Notes under the pieces: model-generated | The model's input: only the letters and a program-made list of their open reading frames with translations | Told to the model about the DNA's origin: nothing | Database searches by the model: none | Position numbers and translations under genes: made by a program | Assembly (NCBI RefSeq): GCF_003151255.1 | Contig: NZ_CP029481.1 | Coordinates: 3,038,001 to 3,102,000 of the forward strand | Direction of reading: 5' to 3' | DNA: 64,000 bases | Origin: Microvirga sp. 17 mud 1-3 | GTDB lineage: Bacteria; Pseudomonadota; Alphaproteobacteria; Rhizobiales; Beijerinckiaceae | In this document: positions 53,675-61,627 of the stretch, piece by piece | Layout: the number at the start of each line of letters is the position of its first letter | How positions within the stretch are numbered: position 1 is the first letter of the stretch

Positions 53675-53899
53675 ATGGATCCGGTTGCTTTCAAGTTCCT
53701 TGGCGCGGGCCTCGCCTGCATCGGCATGGGCCTCGCCGCTATGGGCGTCGGCAACATCTTCGGCAACTTCCTCTCGGGCGCCCTGCGCAACCCGTCGGCC
53801 TCGGACAGCCAGTTCGCTCGCGCGTTCATCGGCGCCGCGCTCGCGGAAGGTCTTGGCATCTTCTGCCTCGTCGTCGCCCTCGTCCTGCTGTTCACCTAA
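53675..53899 (+). CDS. atpE: F0F1 ATP synthase subunit c
   Basis: The 74-residue proteolipid has two transmembrane helices joined by the polar loop RNPSASDSQ. The proton-carrying carboxylate is Glu58 in [13 protein letters not shown]. The first helix has the [18 protein letters not shown] glycine pattern of c-rings. It has a strong ribosome binding site (AAGGAG), as expected for the most abundant subunit. Two hairpins follow the stop codon. Confidence 0.97.
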   Translation: MDPVAFKFLGAGLACIGMGLAAMGVGNIFGNFLSGALRNPSASDSQFARAFIGAALAEGLGIFCLVVALVLLFT

Positions 53900-53921
53900 G
53901 ATTTTCACGGTGATCGGGAGG

Positions 53922-53975
53922 GCGAAGCGCTGAGCGCTTCGCTTCGACAAAGGTGACGGCGGGACACCGCCGTCA
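53922..53975 (+). other. Two hairpins between atpE and atpF'
   Basis: GCGAAGCGC-TGA-GCGCTTCGC (53922-53942) and TGACGGCGG-GACA-CCGCCGTCA (53954-53975) are both perfect nine-base stems. They lie in the 120-base gap after atpE, and neither has a long T-run. They could stabilise the atpE message or reduce read-through into the b subunit genes. Confidence 0.7.
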
Positions 53976-54019
53976 TTCATCGTTTCTAGGATGACCCATA
54001 TCCTGTCAGGATCAGCTCC

Positions 54020-54568
54020 ATGGCTCAGGCCCAGACGACCCATGCTGCAACGGAAGCGCACGGCGGCGCTCACGAAGACATCGGCTTTCCGCCCTTCCAG
54101 ACGGAAACCTATGCGGGCCAGATTATCTGGCTGACGATCACCTTCGTCGCGCTTTACGTCCTGCTTTCCAAACTGGTTCTGCCGCGCCTGTCGGGCATCA
54201 TCGAGAACCGCCGCACGACGATTGCGAGCGACCTCGACGAGGCGGCCGCCATGAAGACCCGCGCCGAGGAAGCCGGAGTTGCCTACGAAAAGGCGCTCTC
54301 AGAAGCCAAGGCCCGCGCCCAGGCTCTCGCCCAGGAGGCCCGCTCGAAGGTCTCGGCCGAGACGGACGCCAAGCGTAAGGCCCTCGAGGCCGATCTCGGC
54401 CAGCGCCTCGCCGAATCCGAGGCGGTCATCGCCCGGAAGAAGTCCGACGCCATGGCCAATGTCCGCGGCATCGCCGCCGAGACGGCCAGCGCCATCGTCG
54501 AGCGCCTGACCGGCAAGGCTCCGGCTCCGCAGGCGGTGGAAGCCGCCCTCGACCAAACCAAGGCTTGA
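54020..54568 (+). CDS. atpF': F0F1 ATP synthase subunit b'
   Basis: The 182-residue b' subunit has one transmembrane helix (about 37-57, IIWLTITFVALYVLLSKLVL) followed by PRLSGIIENRRTTIASDLDE and a long alanine-rich coiled coil. With subunit b it forms the peripheral stalk that holds F1 against rotation. Having both b' and b is usual for alphaproteobacteria. It precedes atpF by 13 bases. Confidence 0.95.
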   Translation: MAQAQTTHAATEAHGGAHEDIGFPPFQTETYAGQIIWLTITFVALYVLLSKLVLPRLSGIIENRRTTIASDLDEAAAMKTRAEEAGVAYEKALSEAKARAQALAQEARSKVSAETDAKRKALEADLGQRLAESEAVIARKKSDAMANVRGIAAETASAIVERLTGKAPAPQAVEAALDQTKA

Positions 54569-54581
54569 TCAGGAGATCCAC

Positions 54582-55067
54582 ATGCTGTCCAGCGCTGAAT
54601 TCTGGGTCGCCGTCGCCTTCTTCATCTTCTGGGGCATCCTGTTCTACTACGGGGTCCCGGCCAAACTCATGAGCTCGCTCGATTCCCGCGGCAAGCGGAT
54701 CGCAGACGAGCTCGCCGAGGCCAAGCGCCTGCGCCAGGATGCCGAGAAGCTCCTCCGGGAGTTCGAGGCCAAGCGCGCGGCCGCCGAGCGTGAGGCTGCC
54801 GACATCGTCTCCACCGCCAAGGAAGAGGCCGAGCGCCTTGCCCAGGAAGCCCAGGAGAAGATGGCCGACTTCGTGAAGCGCCGCACGGCTTCCGCCGAGG
54901 CGAAGATCGCCCAGGCCGAGGCCCAGGCCTCCGCCGAAGTCCGCGCCGCCGCCGTCGACGCCGCTGTCCGGGCTTCCGAGCGCGTCCTGCGCGACGAGCT
55001 GTCCGGCCCGGTGGGCGCTTCGCTCGTCGAGAAGAGCCTGAGCGACGTCCGCGCGAAGCTGCAGTAA
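54582..55067 (+). CDS. atpF: F0F1 ATP synthase subunit b
   Basis: The 161-residue subunit b has a transmembrane helix near the N-terminus (about 5-25, EFWVAVAFFIFWGILFYYGV) and a charged coiled coil (LAEAKRLRQDAEKLLREFEA). It pairs with b' in the stator. It is the last gene of the F0 operon and is followed by a strong terminator. F1 genes are not in the window, as is normal for this group. Confidence 0.96.
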   Translation: MLSSAEFWVAVAFFIFWGILFYYGVPAKLMSSLDSRGKRIADELAEAKRLRQDAEKLLREFEAKRAAAEREAADIVSTAKEEAERLAQEAQEKMADFVKRRTASAEAKIAQAEAQASAEVRAAAVDAAVRASERVLRDELSGPVGASLVEKSLSDVRAKLQ

Positions 55068-55093
55068 GGCTTTGCCGCACAACTAAATCGGAA

Positions 55094-55116
55094 GGCCGCC
55101 TCCGGGCGGCCTTTTT
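55094..55116 (+). terminator. Intrinsic terminator of the F0 operon
   Basis: GGCCGCC (55094-55100) and GGCGGCC (55105-55111) form a stem, followed directly by TTTTT (55112-55116). It starts 27 bases after the atpF stop codon. Confidence 0.93.
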
Positions 55117-55134
55117 CGTTTGAAGGGAAACATC

Positions 55135-55797
55135 ATGCTGCTGATTTTCGATTGCGACGGCGTCCTGGTCGATTCGGAGGTTCTCGCCTGCCGGCTCGAC
55201 GCCGAGATCCTCACAGGGCTCGGCTTCCCCTATTCAACCGACGAGATCCTCACCCAGTTCGTCGGCGTCAGCCTCAAGGACATGATCGCGCGGATCGAGG
55301 CGGAGCACGGACGGTCCCTGCCCGAGGATTTCGGCGAACGCCTCAACCAAACCCTGTTCGCCCGCTTCGAGGAAGAGTTGCAGCCGGTCCCCGGCGTGCG
55401 CGACGCGATCCTCTCCCTCCCCTATCGGCGCTGCGTCGCCTCGTCGTCCACCCCTGACCGTATTGCCCTGTCCCTGCGCGTGACGGGCTTGACCGATCTC
55501 TTCACGCAGGTCTTCAGCGCCACGGAGGTCCGGCACGGCAAGCCGGCTCCGGATCTCTTCCTCCATGCGGCCTCGCAGATGGGAGCCTCGCCCGAGACCT
55601 GCCTGGTGATCGAGGATTCCGCCGCCGGTGTCCGCGCCGCCTGCGCGGCCGGCATGCGTGTGATCGGCTTCACGGGCGGCGGCCATTGCGGCCCCGAACA
55701 CGCCGAGAAACTGCGCGCCGCGGGGGCCCCCTTCATTCTGGAGCGGATGGAGGATCTGCCGGAGACGGTGCGCCGGCATGCAGAGCGGGTCTCCTAG
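55135..55797 (+). CDS. HAD-superfamily phosphatase (beta-phosphoglucomutase/GPH-like)
   Basis: The 220-residue protein starts MLLIFDCDGVLVDSEVLA, with the HAD nucleophile aspartate. The Ser/Thr motif is in CVASSSTPDRIA, the lysine in RHGKPAPDLFLHAA and the acidic pair in CLVIEDSAAGVRAA. A helical cap of the C1 type follows motif I. The substrate is probably a small sugar phosphate or phosphoglycolate. The start ATG at 55135 follows AAGGGA. It stands alone between the F0 terminator and a repeat-filled gap. Confidence 0.92.
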   Translation: MLLIFDCDGVLVDSEVLACRLDAEILTGLGFPYSTDEILTQFVGVSLKDMIARIEAEHGRSLPEDFGERLNQTLFARFEEELQPVPGVRDAILSLPYRRCVASSSTPDRIALSLRVTGLTDLFTQVFSATEVRHGKPAPDLFLHAASQMGASPETCLVIEDSAAGVRAACAAGMRVIGFTGGGHCGPEHAEKLRAAGAPFILERMEDLPETVRRHAERVS

Positions 55798-55832
55798 CGC
55801 GGCGGAAGAGGGTGTAAGGCAGGCGAAGCTCT

Positions 55833-55981
55833 ACCGTCATTCCGGGGCCGCGTAGCGGAGCCCGGAACCCATAAACACCAGCGCTTCAGAATTGAGCGCA
55901 GCTTTTCCCGCTGTGGCATTCTCGTAAAGCTTAGCGTTTATGGGTTCCGGGCCCAGCGCTCCGCGCTGCCCCGGAATGACG
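55833..55981. repeat. Family B repeat copy 3
   Basis: This is the best conserved copy: ACCGTCATTCCGGGG ... CCCCGGAATGACG at the ends and GGAACCCATAAACACCAGCG against AGCGTTTATGGGTTCCGGG inside. It begins 36 bases after the HAD stop codon, in a 514-base gap without a gene. Confidence 0.92.
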
Positions 55982-56040
55982 CGGGGAGCGCTGCGCTGCT
56001 CTCTGTCCACGGCCCCCGGGCAGGCCGTGGGAAGCGACAA

Positions 56041-56231
56041 CCTGCTCTCCTCCCCCACGGATCTCGGGTGTTCCCGAGATCCGCTCCCTCAAGACGCAAG
56101 TCGGGAACACCCGACTTGCGGTGGGGAGGAGCTGGAGGTGGGGGTGTGAGCGCCAAGCTGGATTGAGTTCAGCGCCGGCACCCCCACCCTTAATCCCTCC
56201 CCACAAGGGGGAGGGAAACAGGTCGCGCTCC
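56041..56231. repeat. Family A repeat copy 4, with a nested double palindrome
   Basis: The right arm and centre match the other family A copies. In the left arm the small loop TTG is replaced by about 65 bases. The insert has two perfect hairpins, CGGATCTCGGG-TGTT-CCCGAGATCCG (56058-56083) and GCAAGTCGGG-AACA-CCCGACTTGC (56096-56119). Just upstream, CCACGGCC and GGCCGTGG (about 56008-56030) form a further small palindrome. Confidence 0.85.
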
Positions 56232-56251
56232 GCCCCGCTCCGGACATTTCC

Positions 56252-56285
56252 TAAAATGCAAACGGCCGGGACATGCCCGGCCGTT
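56252..56285 (-). terminator. Intrinsic terminator of the gcv operon
   Basis: AACGGCCGGG (56261-56270), loop ACATG, CCCGGCCGTT (56276-56285). On the minus strand the stem is followed by TGCATTTTAG. It lies 27 bases after the gcvPB stop codon. Confidence 0.9.
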
Positions 56286-56311
56286 CGATGGTCTTACGAG
56301 TGTCTGCGGCT

Positions 56312-57883
56312 CTACTCCGCCGCTTCCGCGACTGACGCCGGCGGCGTCCACTTGAGCACGGGGCTGCGGGCCGCGCGGGTCTCGTCCAGGCGGCGGCGCG
56401 GGGCGTGGTAGGGAGCGCCCGTGAAGCGGCCCTTGTCGTTGCCGGTCGTTGCCGCCATGGCGAGGTCGCGCAGGGTCGCGATGAAGAGGTCGAGGGACGC
56501 CTTCGATTCGGACTCAGTCGGCTCGATCAGCATCGCGCCATGCACCACCAGCGGGAAGTACATGGTCATCGGGTGATAACCCTCGTCGATCATCGCCTTG
56601 GCGAAGTCGAGAGTGGTCACGCCTGTGTCCTTCAGCCAGGTATCGTCGAACAGGACCTCGTGCATGCAGGGCTTGTCGCCGAAGGGCTGCGAGAAAAGGT
56701 CGGAGAGCGAGGCGCGGATGTAGTTGGCGTTGAGCACCGCATCCTCGGAGGCCTGACGCATGCCGTCGGAGCCGTGCGAGAGCATGTAGGAGAGCGCGCG
56801 CACATACATGCCCATCTGGCCGTGGAAGGCCGTCATGCGGCCGAACGGCGTCTCGGCCGCATCCTCCTCGTGCTCCACCAGAGTGAGCTCGCCGTCCTTC
56901 ACGGTCACGAACGGCACCGGCGCGTAGGGCGCAAGCCGTGCGGAGAGCACCACCGGACCGGAGCCCGGGCCGCCGCCGCCATGGGGCGTCGAGAAGGTCT
57001 TGTGCAGGTTGATGTGCATGGCGTCGACGCCGAGATCGCCCGGACGCGCCTTGCCGACGATGGCGTTGAAGTTCGCGCCGTCGCAGTAGAAATACGCGCC
57101 TGCATCGTGGATCGCCTTGGCGATCTCCGACACTTGATTCTCGAAGAGGCCGCAGGTGTTCGGGTTCGTCAGCATGATCGCGGCGACGTCGGGCCCGAGG
57201 AGCTTCTTCACGTCCTCCACATGCACCCAGCCGTCGTCACGGGCCGGCACCGGCTTCACGACGAAGCCGATCAGCGCGGCGGTCGCCGGGTTCGTGCCAT
57301 GGGCCGAATCGGGCACCAGCACCACGTTGCGGGTCTTGCCCTCGCCGCGCGCCTCGATGGCCGCCTTGATCGCCATCATGCCGCAGAGTTCGCCATGAGC
57401 GCCGGCTTTCGGCGACAGGGCGACGGTGGTCATGTTGGTGAGCGTCACGAGGTAGCGGGCAAGCTCGCTCATCAGCTCCAGCGCGCCCTGCACGGTCGAG
57501 GCCGGCTGGAGCGGATGCACGTCTGAGAAGCCCGGCAGGCGCGCCATGCGCTCGTTGAGGCGCGCATTGTGCTTCATGGTGCAGGAGCCGAGCGGGAACA
57601 GGCCCGTGTCGATGCCGTAATTCATCTGGGACAGGCGCACGTAATGGCGCATGGCCTCTGGCTCGGAGAGACCCGGAAGGCCGATGGCGTCCTTGCGTTC
57701 CATCCCGCCGAGGCGGGGCGTAAAGGCCTCCGGCTCATCGAAATCGACGCCGGTCGTCTCGGTGTGACCGATCTCGAAGATCAGCGGTTCGATCTGGGCG
57801 AGCGCCTTGTTGCCCGTGAAGGTCGGGTGCTCGTTGGTGCCGGCCGTGCCGGCCGAAGAGGGACGTCCCTGGCGGTTCAACAT
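56312..57883 (-). CDS. gcvPB: Glycine decarboxylase P-protein subunit 2
   Basis: The 523-residue C-terminal half of the P-protein carries the pyridoxal phosphate lysine in MHINLHKTFSTPHGGGGPG. Other marks are FPLGSCTMKHNARLNE, LSPKAGAHGELCGMMAI and DGANFNAIVGKARPGDLG. Together with GcvPA it decarboxylates glycine and passes the aminomethyl group to lipoyl-GcvH. The ATG at 57883 overlaps the gcvPA stop by one base (TGATG), so translation is coupled. It is the last gene of the operon. Confidence 0.97.
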   Translation of the reverse strand: MLNRQGRPSSAGTAGTNEHPTFTGNKALAQIEPLIFEIGHTETTGVDFDEPEAFTPRLGGMERKDAIGLPGLSEPEAMRHYVRLSQMNYGIDTGLFPLGSCTMKHNARLNERMARLPGFSDVHPLQPASTVQGALELMSELARYLVTLTNMTTVALSPKAGAHGELCGMMAIKAAIEARGEGKTRNVVLVPDSAHGTNPATAALIGFVVKPVPARDDGWVHVEDVKKLLGPDVAAIMLTNPNTCGLFENQVSEIAKAIHDAGAYFYCDGANFNAIVGKARPGDLGVDAMHINLHKTFSTPHGGGGPGSGPVVLSARLAPYAPVPFVTVKDGELTLVEHEEDAAETPFGRMTAFHGQMGMYVRALSYMLSHGSDGMRQASEDAVLNANYIRASLSDLFSQPFGDKPCMHEVLFDDTWLKDTGVTTLDFAKAMIDEGYHPMTMYFPLVVHGAMLIEPTESESKASLDLFIATLRDLAMAATTGNDKGRFTGAPYHAPRRRLDETRAARSPVLKWTPPASVAEAAE

Positions 57884-59223
57884 CACAGAACCTCCTTCAA
57901 GGCGGCCACGAAGGCCGCGCGGTCATCATCGGTGTTCACTTCGGTGGAGGCGACGAGCAGCAGATCGTCGAGACCCGCGCCCGGCAGAAGCCGCGAGACC
58001 GGCACGCCGCCGAGCACGCCCTTCTCGGCTAGGCGCTCCACGACCTCCGCGGCGGGCTTCGCGAGCTTCAGGGTGAACTCGTTGAAGAAGGTCCTGTTGA
58101 GGACCTCGACGCCCTTCACGCCCGAAAGCAGATCGGCGAGCTTCACGGCATTGGCGTGGTTGATGCGGGCGAGCCGCGTCAGGCCCGCTTCGCCGAGCAA
58201 CGTCATGTGGATCGTGAAGGCGAGCGTGCACAGCCCCGAATTGGTGCAGATGTTCGAGGTCGCCTTGTCGCGGCGGATATGCTGCTCGCGGGTCGAGAGC
58301 GTCAGCACGAAACCGCGATTGCCGTCCGCATCCACGGTCTCGCCGCAGAGACGGCCCGGCATCTGACGGATATATTTCGACTTCGCGGCGAAGAGGCCCA
58401 CATAAGGCCCGCCGAAATTCAGGGCATTGCCGATGGACTGGCCCTCGCCCACCACGATGTCGGCGCCCTGGCTGCCTGGCGATTGCAGAAGCCCGAGAGA
58501 CACGACTTCCGTGAACACCGCAATCAGCAGCGCGCCGTGCTGATGCGCCTTCTCGGCGATCGGCTTCAGGTCGCGCACGTTGCCGAACACGTCCGGCGAT
58601 TGGACGACCACGCAGGAGACGCTGTCGTCGATCTGGGAGAGCAGGTCCTCCGTGGCCGAGACGTCGGGCGTGAGCGTCACGACCTCGTCGCTCGCCATGT
58701 CGGAGAGCGTCTTGACCACGTCGATGTAATGCGGATGCAGGCCGCCCGAGAGCACGGCCTTGCGGCGCTTGGTGACGCGATGCGCCATGAGCACCGCCTC
58801 GCCGGTTCCGGTGGAGCCGTCATACATGGAGGCGTTGGCCACCTCCATGCCGGTCAGGGCCGCAACCTGCGTCTGGAACTCGAACAGGTATTGCAGGGTG
58901 CCCTGCGCGATTTCCGGCTGGTAGGGCGTGTAGCTCGTCAGGAACTCGGAGCGCTGGATCAGGTGATCGACGGTCGCCGGCACGTGGTGCTTATAGGCTC
59001 CGGCGCCGACGAAGAACGGAACCGACGAGGCCGGAACGTTCCGGGCGGACATGCGAGACAGGATCCGCTCCACCTCCATCTCGCCCTTGCGGCGAGGCAG
59101 GTCGATGAGGCCCTGGAGAAGCTTGTCCTTCGGGATGTCGGCGAAGAGATCGTCGACGGTTTTGACGCCGATGCGCGCGAGCATCTCGCCGCGGTCGGTA
59201 TCGGAAAGGGGGAGGTAGCGCAT
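57883..59223 (-). CDS. gcvPA: Glycine decarboxylase P-protein subunit 1
   Basis: The 446-residue subunit starts [20 protein letters not shown] and shows [20 protein letters not shown], and [19 protein letters not shown], both typical of the split N-terminal half of P-protein. It has no PLP lysine, as expected. The split into two genes is common in many bacteria, while enterobacteria have a single gcvP. It follows osmC by 19 bases. Confidence 0.97.
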   Translation of the reverse strand: MRYLPLSDTDRGEMLARIGVKTVDDLFADIPKDKLLQGLIDLPRRKGEMEVERILSRMSARNVPASSVPFFVGAGAYKHHVPATVDHLIQRSEFLTSYTPYQPEIAQGTLQYLFEFQTQVAALTGMEVANASMYDGSTGTGEAVLMAHRVTKRRKAVLSGGLHPHYIDVVKTLSDMASDEVVTLTPDVSATEDLLSQIDDSVSCVVVQSPDVFGNVRDLKPIAEKAHQHGALLIAVFTEVVSLGLLQSPGSQGADIVVGEGQSIGNALNFGGPYVGLFAAKSKYIRQMPGRLCGETVDADGNRGFVLTLSTREQHIRRDKATSNICTNSGLCTLAFTIHMTLLGEAGLTRLARINHANAVKLADLLSGVKGVEVLNRTFFNEFTLKLAKPAAEVVERLAEKGVLGGVPVSRLLPGAGLDDLLLVASTEVNTDDDRAAFVAALKEVL

Positions 59224-59242
59224 CAGACGAAAACCCTATGCG

Positions 59243-59716
59243 TTAATGCGACGGGATGCCGGCCACCACCACGTCCGCGAGGACGGAATTGGCGATGTAG
59301 CATTCCTGGTGAGCGAGGTGGTGCATTTCGGCGAGCTGCTCCGGCGTCGGCACCTTGTCTCCGGAGAAGACGATCTTCGGATCGAGGGTCACCTGGGAGA
59401 CGTAGAGCTTGCCTTTTTCGTTCTTGGACATGACGCCGCGCGCATCGTCCTCGTAGGAATCGACGACGAAGCGCTTCTTGGCTGCGACGTAGAGGAAGGT
59501 GAGCATGTGGCAGCTCGAGATCGACGCCACCAGCGCCTCCTCGGGATCGACCGCATTCTCCAGCGAATAGGGCAGCGGCACCGATGCGGGCGCCGAGGAG
59601 GCCTGGACCGTGATCCCGCCGTCGAAGGTCCAGCGATGACCGCGGCTGTAGCGGTTGTCGCTGAAGACCGCCCCGTCGCGGTTCCAGGAAACCTTTGCGG
59701 TGTATTCGTGCGCCAT
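59243..59716 (-). CDS. OsmC family protein
   Basis: The 157-residue OsmC-fold protein has the conserved catalytic cysteine in ASISSCHMLTFLYVAA; a second cysteine occurs in HHLAHQECYIANSV. A pair of cysteines is the active site of the OsmC/Ohr peroxidases, which reduce organic hydroperoxides. It sits between gcvH and gcvPA with gaps of only 20 and 19 bases, so it is transcribed with the glycine cleavage genes. Lipoylated GcvH may be linked to its reduction, as lipoyl groups reduce Ohr, but this is inference. Confidence 0.9.
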   Translation of the reverse strand: MAHEYTAKVSWNRDGAVFSDNRYSRGHRWTFDGGITVQASSAPASVPLPYSLENAVDPEEALVASISSCHMLTFLYVAAKKRFVVDSYEDDARGVMSKNEKGKLYVSQVTLDPKIVFSGDKVPTPEQLAEMHHLAHQECYIANSVLADVVVAGIPSH

Positions 59717-59736
59717 GGTCCAGGCCTTTGTGGGAT

Positions 59737-60111
59737 TTAAGAGATGGACTTCACGAATTCCTGGTACTGCTCTTCGGTCAGCAGCCCGTCGAGCTCACCG
59801 GGGTTCGTGAGGCGGATCTTCAGGAACCAGCCGCGGCCGGCCGGGTCCTCGTTGACCGTGCCGGGGTTCTCCTCGAGGCCGGAATTGACCTCGAGCACCT
59901 CGCCGGAAACCGGCGCGTAGACTTCGCTCGCGGCCTTCACGCTCTCGACGACGGCGGCTTCATCGCCCTTGGCGAGGGACTTGCCGACGCTGGGCAGCTC
60001 CACGAACACCACATCGCCGAGCTGGCTCTGTGCATAGTCCGAGATGCCGATGGTGCCGGCGTCGCCCTCGACGCGGATATATTCGTGGTCCTTGGTATAG
60101 CGCGTGGTCAT
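59737..60111 (-). CDS. gcvH: Glycine cleavage system H protein
   Basis: The 124-residue carrier has the lipoylated lysine in AVVESVKAASEVYAPVSGEV. The start MTTRYTKDHEYIRVEGDAGT and the ending of the family are normal. Its lipoyl arm shuttles the aminomethyl group among P, T and L proteins. It lies 20 bases after gcvT. The L protein (dihydrolipoamide dehydrogenase) is not in the window and is presumably shared with other complexes. Confidence 0.97.
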   Translation of the reverse strand: MTTRYTKDHEYIRVEGDAGTIGISDYAQSQLGDVVFVELPSVGKSLAKGDEAAVVESVKAASEVYAPVSGEVLEVNSGLEENPGTVNEDPAGRGWFLKIRLTNPGELDGLLTEEQYQEFVKSIS

Positions 60112-60131
60112 TGGTGATCCCCCTTGGAATG

Positions 60132-61274
60132 TCAGCGCTTGTAGCGGTGCGGTGTGAACGGCATGGCCGCGACCTTGGCCGGAAGCGGCTTGCCGCGCAC
60201 CATGAGATGGAGGTCCGTTCCGACGGCCGAAACGTCCCGTGAGACATAGCCCATGGCCACCGGGCCATTGACGGTGGGCCCGAAGCCGCCGGACGTGACG
60301 ATGCCGACTTCGCGGCCGTCGGGCGTGGTGATGAGCGTGCCCTCGCGGGCAGGCGCCCGCCCCTCGGGCTTCAGGCCGACGCGGACGCGGGCCGGGCCTT
60401 CCTTGATCTCGCGCTGGATGCGCGCGGCGCCCGGAAAGCCCCCCTCCTCGCGGCGGCGCTTCTGGATCGACCAGGTCAGGCCGGCCTCGATGGGCGAGGT
60501 GTTGGTGTCGATGTCGTGACCATAGAGGCACAGGCCCGCCTCGAGGCGCAGGGAATCGCGGGCGCCGAGGCCGATGGGCTTCACCTCGGGATCCGCCAGG
60601 AGCGCCCGCCAGAGAGCGACCGCATCCTTGTCGGCCACAGAAATCTCGTAGCCGTCCTCGCCCGTATAGCCCGAGCGCGACAGGTGGACGTCGAGGCCTG
60701 CGAGCTTCGTCGGCCGGACGGCCATGAAGGTCATGTCCGCAGTGTCGGGCGCCAGGCGCGCCATCACCTCGGCCGCCTTCGGCCCCTGGATGGCGAGAAG
60801 CGCGCGGTCCTCGAAACGGACGAGCTTCACGTTGGCCGGGAGGCGCGCTTCCATATGGGCGTAATCCGCCCCCTTCATGGAGGCGTTGACCACGAGCAGG
60901 AGCCGGCCGTCCGCGGCCGGATCGGCCGGGCGGGTAACCATGAGATCGTCGAGGATGCCGCCCTCCTCCGAGAGCAGCTGCGAATAGCGCTGCTGGCCGG
61001 GCTTGAGGTTGACGATATCGGCCGGCACCAGGGCCTCAAGGGCGCGGGCCGTGGTCTCGTGGTCGGGCCCGACCAGGGCGGCCTGGCCCATATGGGACAC
61101 ATCGAACAACCCCGCATGCTCGCGGGTCCAGGTGTGCTCGGTCAGGATGCCGGTGGGGTACTGGACCGGCATGTCGTAGCCAGCAAAGGGCACCATGCGG
61201 GCGCCAAGCGCCACATGCTCGGCATGGAGCGGGGTTTTCAGGAGCGGCTCGTCGGCACGGGCAGGCTCAGCCAT
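60132..61274 (-). CDS. gcvT: Glycine cleavage system T protein (aminomethyltransferase)
   Basis: The 380-residue T protein transfers the methylene group to tetrahydrofolate and releases ammonia. Motifs include VPFAGYDMPVQYPTGILTEH, LFDVSHMGQAAL and SRSGYTGEDGYEISV; the conserved aspartate is in the DVSHMG loop. It is the first gene of the operon and follows a glycine riboswitch. A good ribosome binding site, GAGGGA, precedes the ATG. Confidence 0.97.
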   Translation of the reverse strand: MAEPARADEPLLKTPLHAEHVALGARMVPFAGYDMPVQYPTGILTEHTWTREHAGLFDVSHMGQAALVGPDHETTARALEALVPADIVNLKPGQQRYSQLLSEEGGILDDLMVTRPADPAADGRLLLVVNASMKGADYAHMEARLPANVKLVRFEDRALLAIQGPKAAEVMARLAPDTADMTFMAVRPTKLAGLDVHLSRSGYTGEDGYEISVADKDAVALWRALLADPEVKPIGLGARDSLRLEAGLCLYGHDIDTNTSPIEAGLTWSIQKRRREEGGFPGAARIQREIKEGPARVRVGLKPEGRAPAREGTLITTPDGREVGIVTSGGFGPTVNGPVAMGYVSRDVSAVGTDLHLMVRGKPLPAKVAAMPFTPHRYKR

Positions 61275-61331
61275 GGGAATCCCTCAAAAGGCGCGCGTTT
61301 CATCGGGCCTTCGCCGGCCCGCTTCAGCGCC

Positions 61332-61518
61332 CCCTCTGTCCCGAGACCTGAGAGATTTCCCCCGCCTGCGCGGCAAGGTTACGCCCGTCGGTGGGCGATG
61401 CTTGACAAGCGTCGCCACTTTCCAGAGTGCCAGCTCCCGCGCGGTCCTTTGGCCTGAGCGTTTCCGGGGCGGTTGCGCCTTCGGCGCCGGGCTTTGAGGG
61501 CCCGGTCTCTCCCGCGGG
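61332..61518 (-). promoter_or_regulatory. Tandem glycine riboswitch
   Basis: On the minus strand the first aptamer runs from CGCGGGAGAGACC (about 61515) through GCGCCGAAGGCGCAACC to CGCTCAGGCCAAAGGACC (about 61443). The second begins CACTCTGGAAAG (about 61430), has CGACGGGCGTAACC and ends TCTCTCAGGTCTCGGGACAG (about 61335). GAGA, GCCGAAGG-GCAA and CUCAGGCAAAAGGAC are the conserved marks of the glycine aptamer. It lies about 58 bases before gcvT, and in known cases it switches the gcv operon on when glycine is high. This fills the gap between gcvT and the next gene. Confidence 0.95.
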
Positions 61519-61627
61519 GATCATCGGCTCGTCCACCTCTGAAGAGGAAATGCGATCCTGTCAATAAAGCAGGGGGCCGCACCGGGACCCGTCCCCGGGT
61601 CGATTGACGGCCCTCCCCCGAGGCCCC

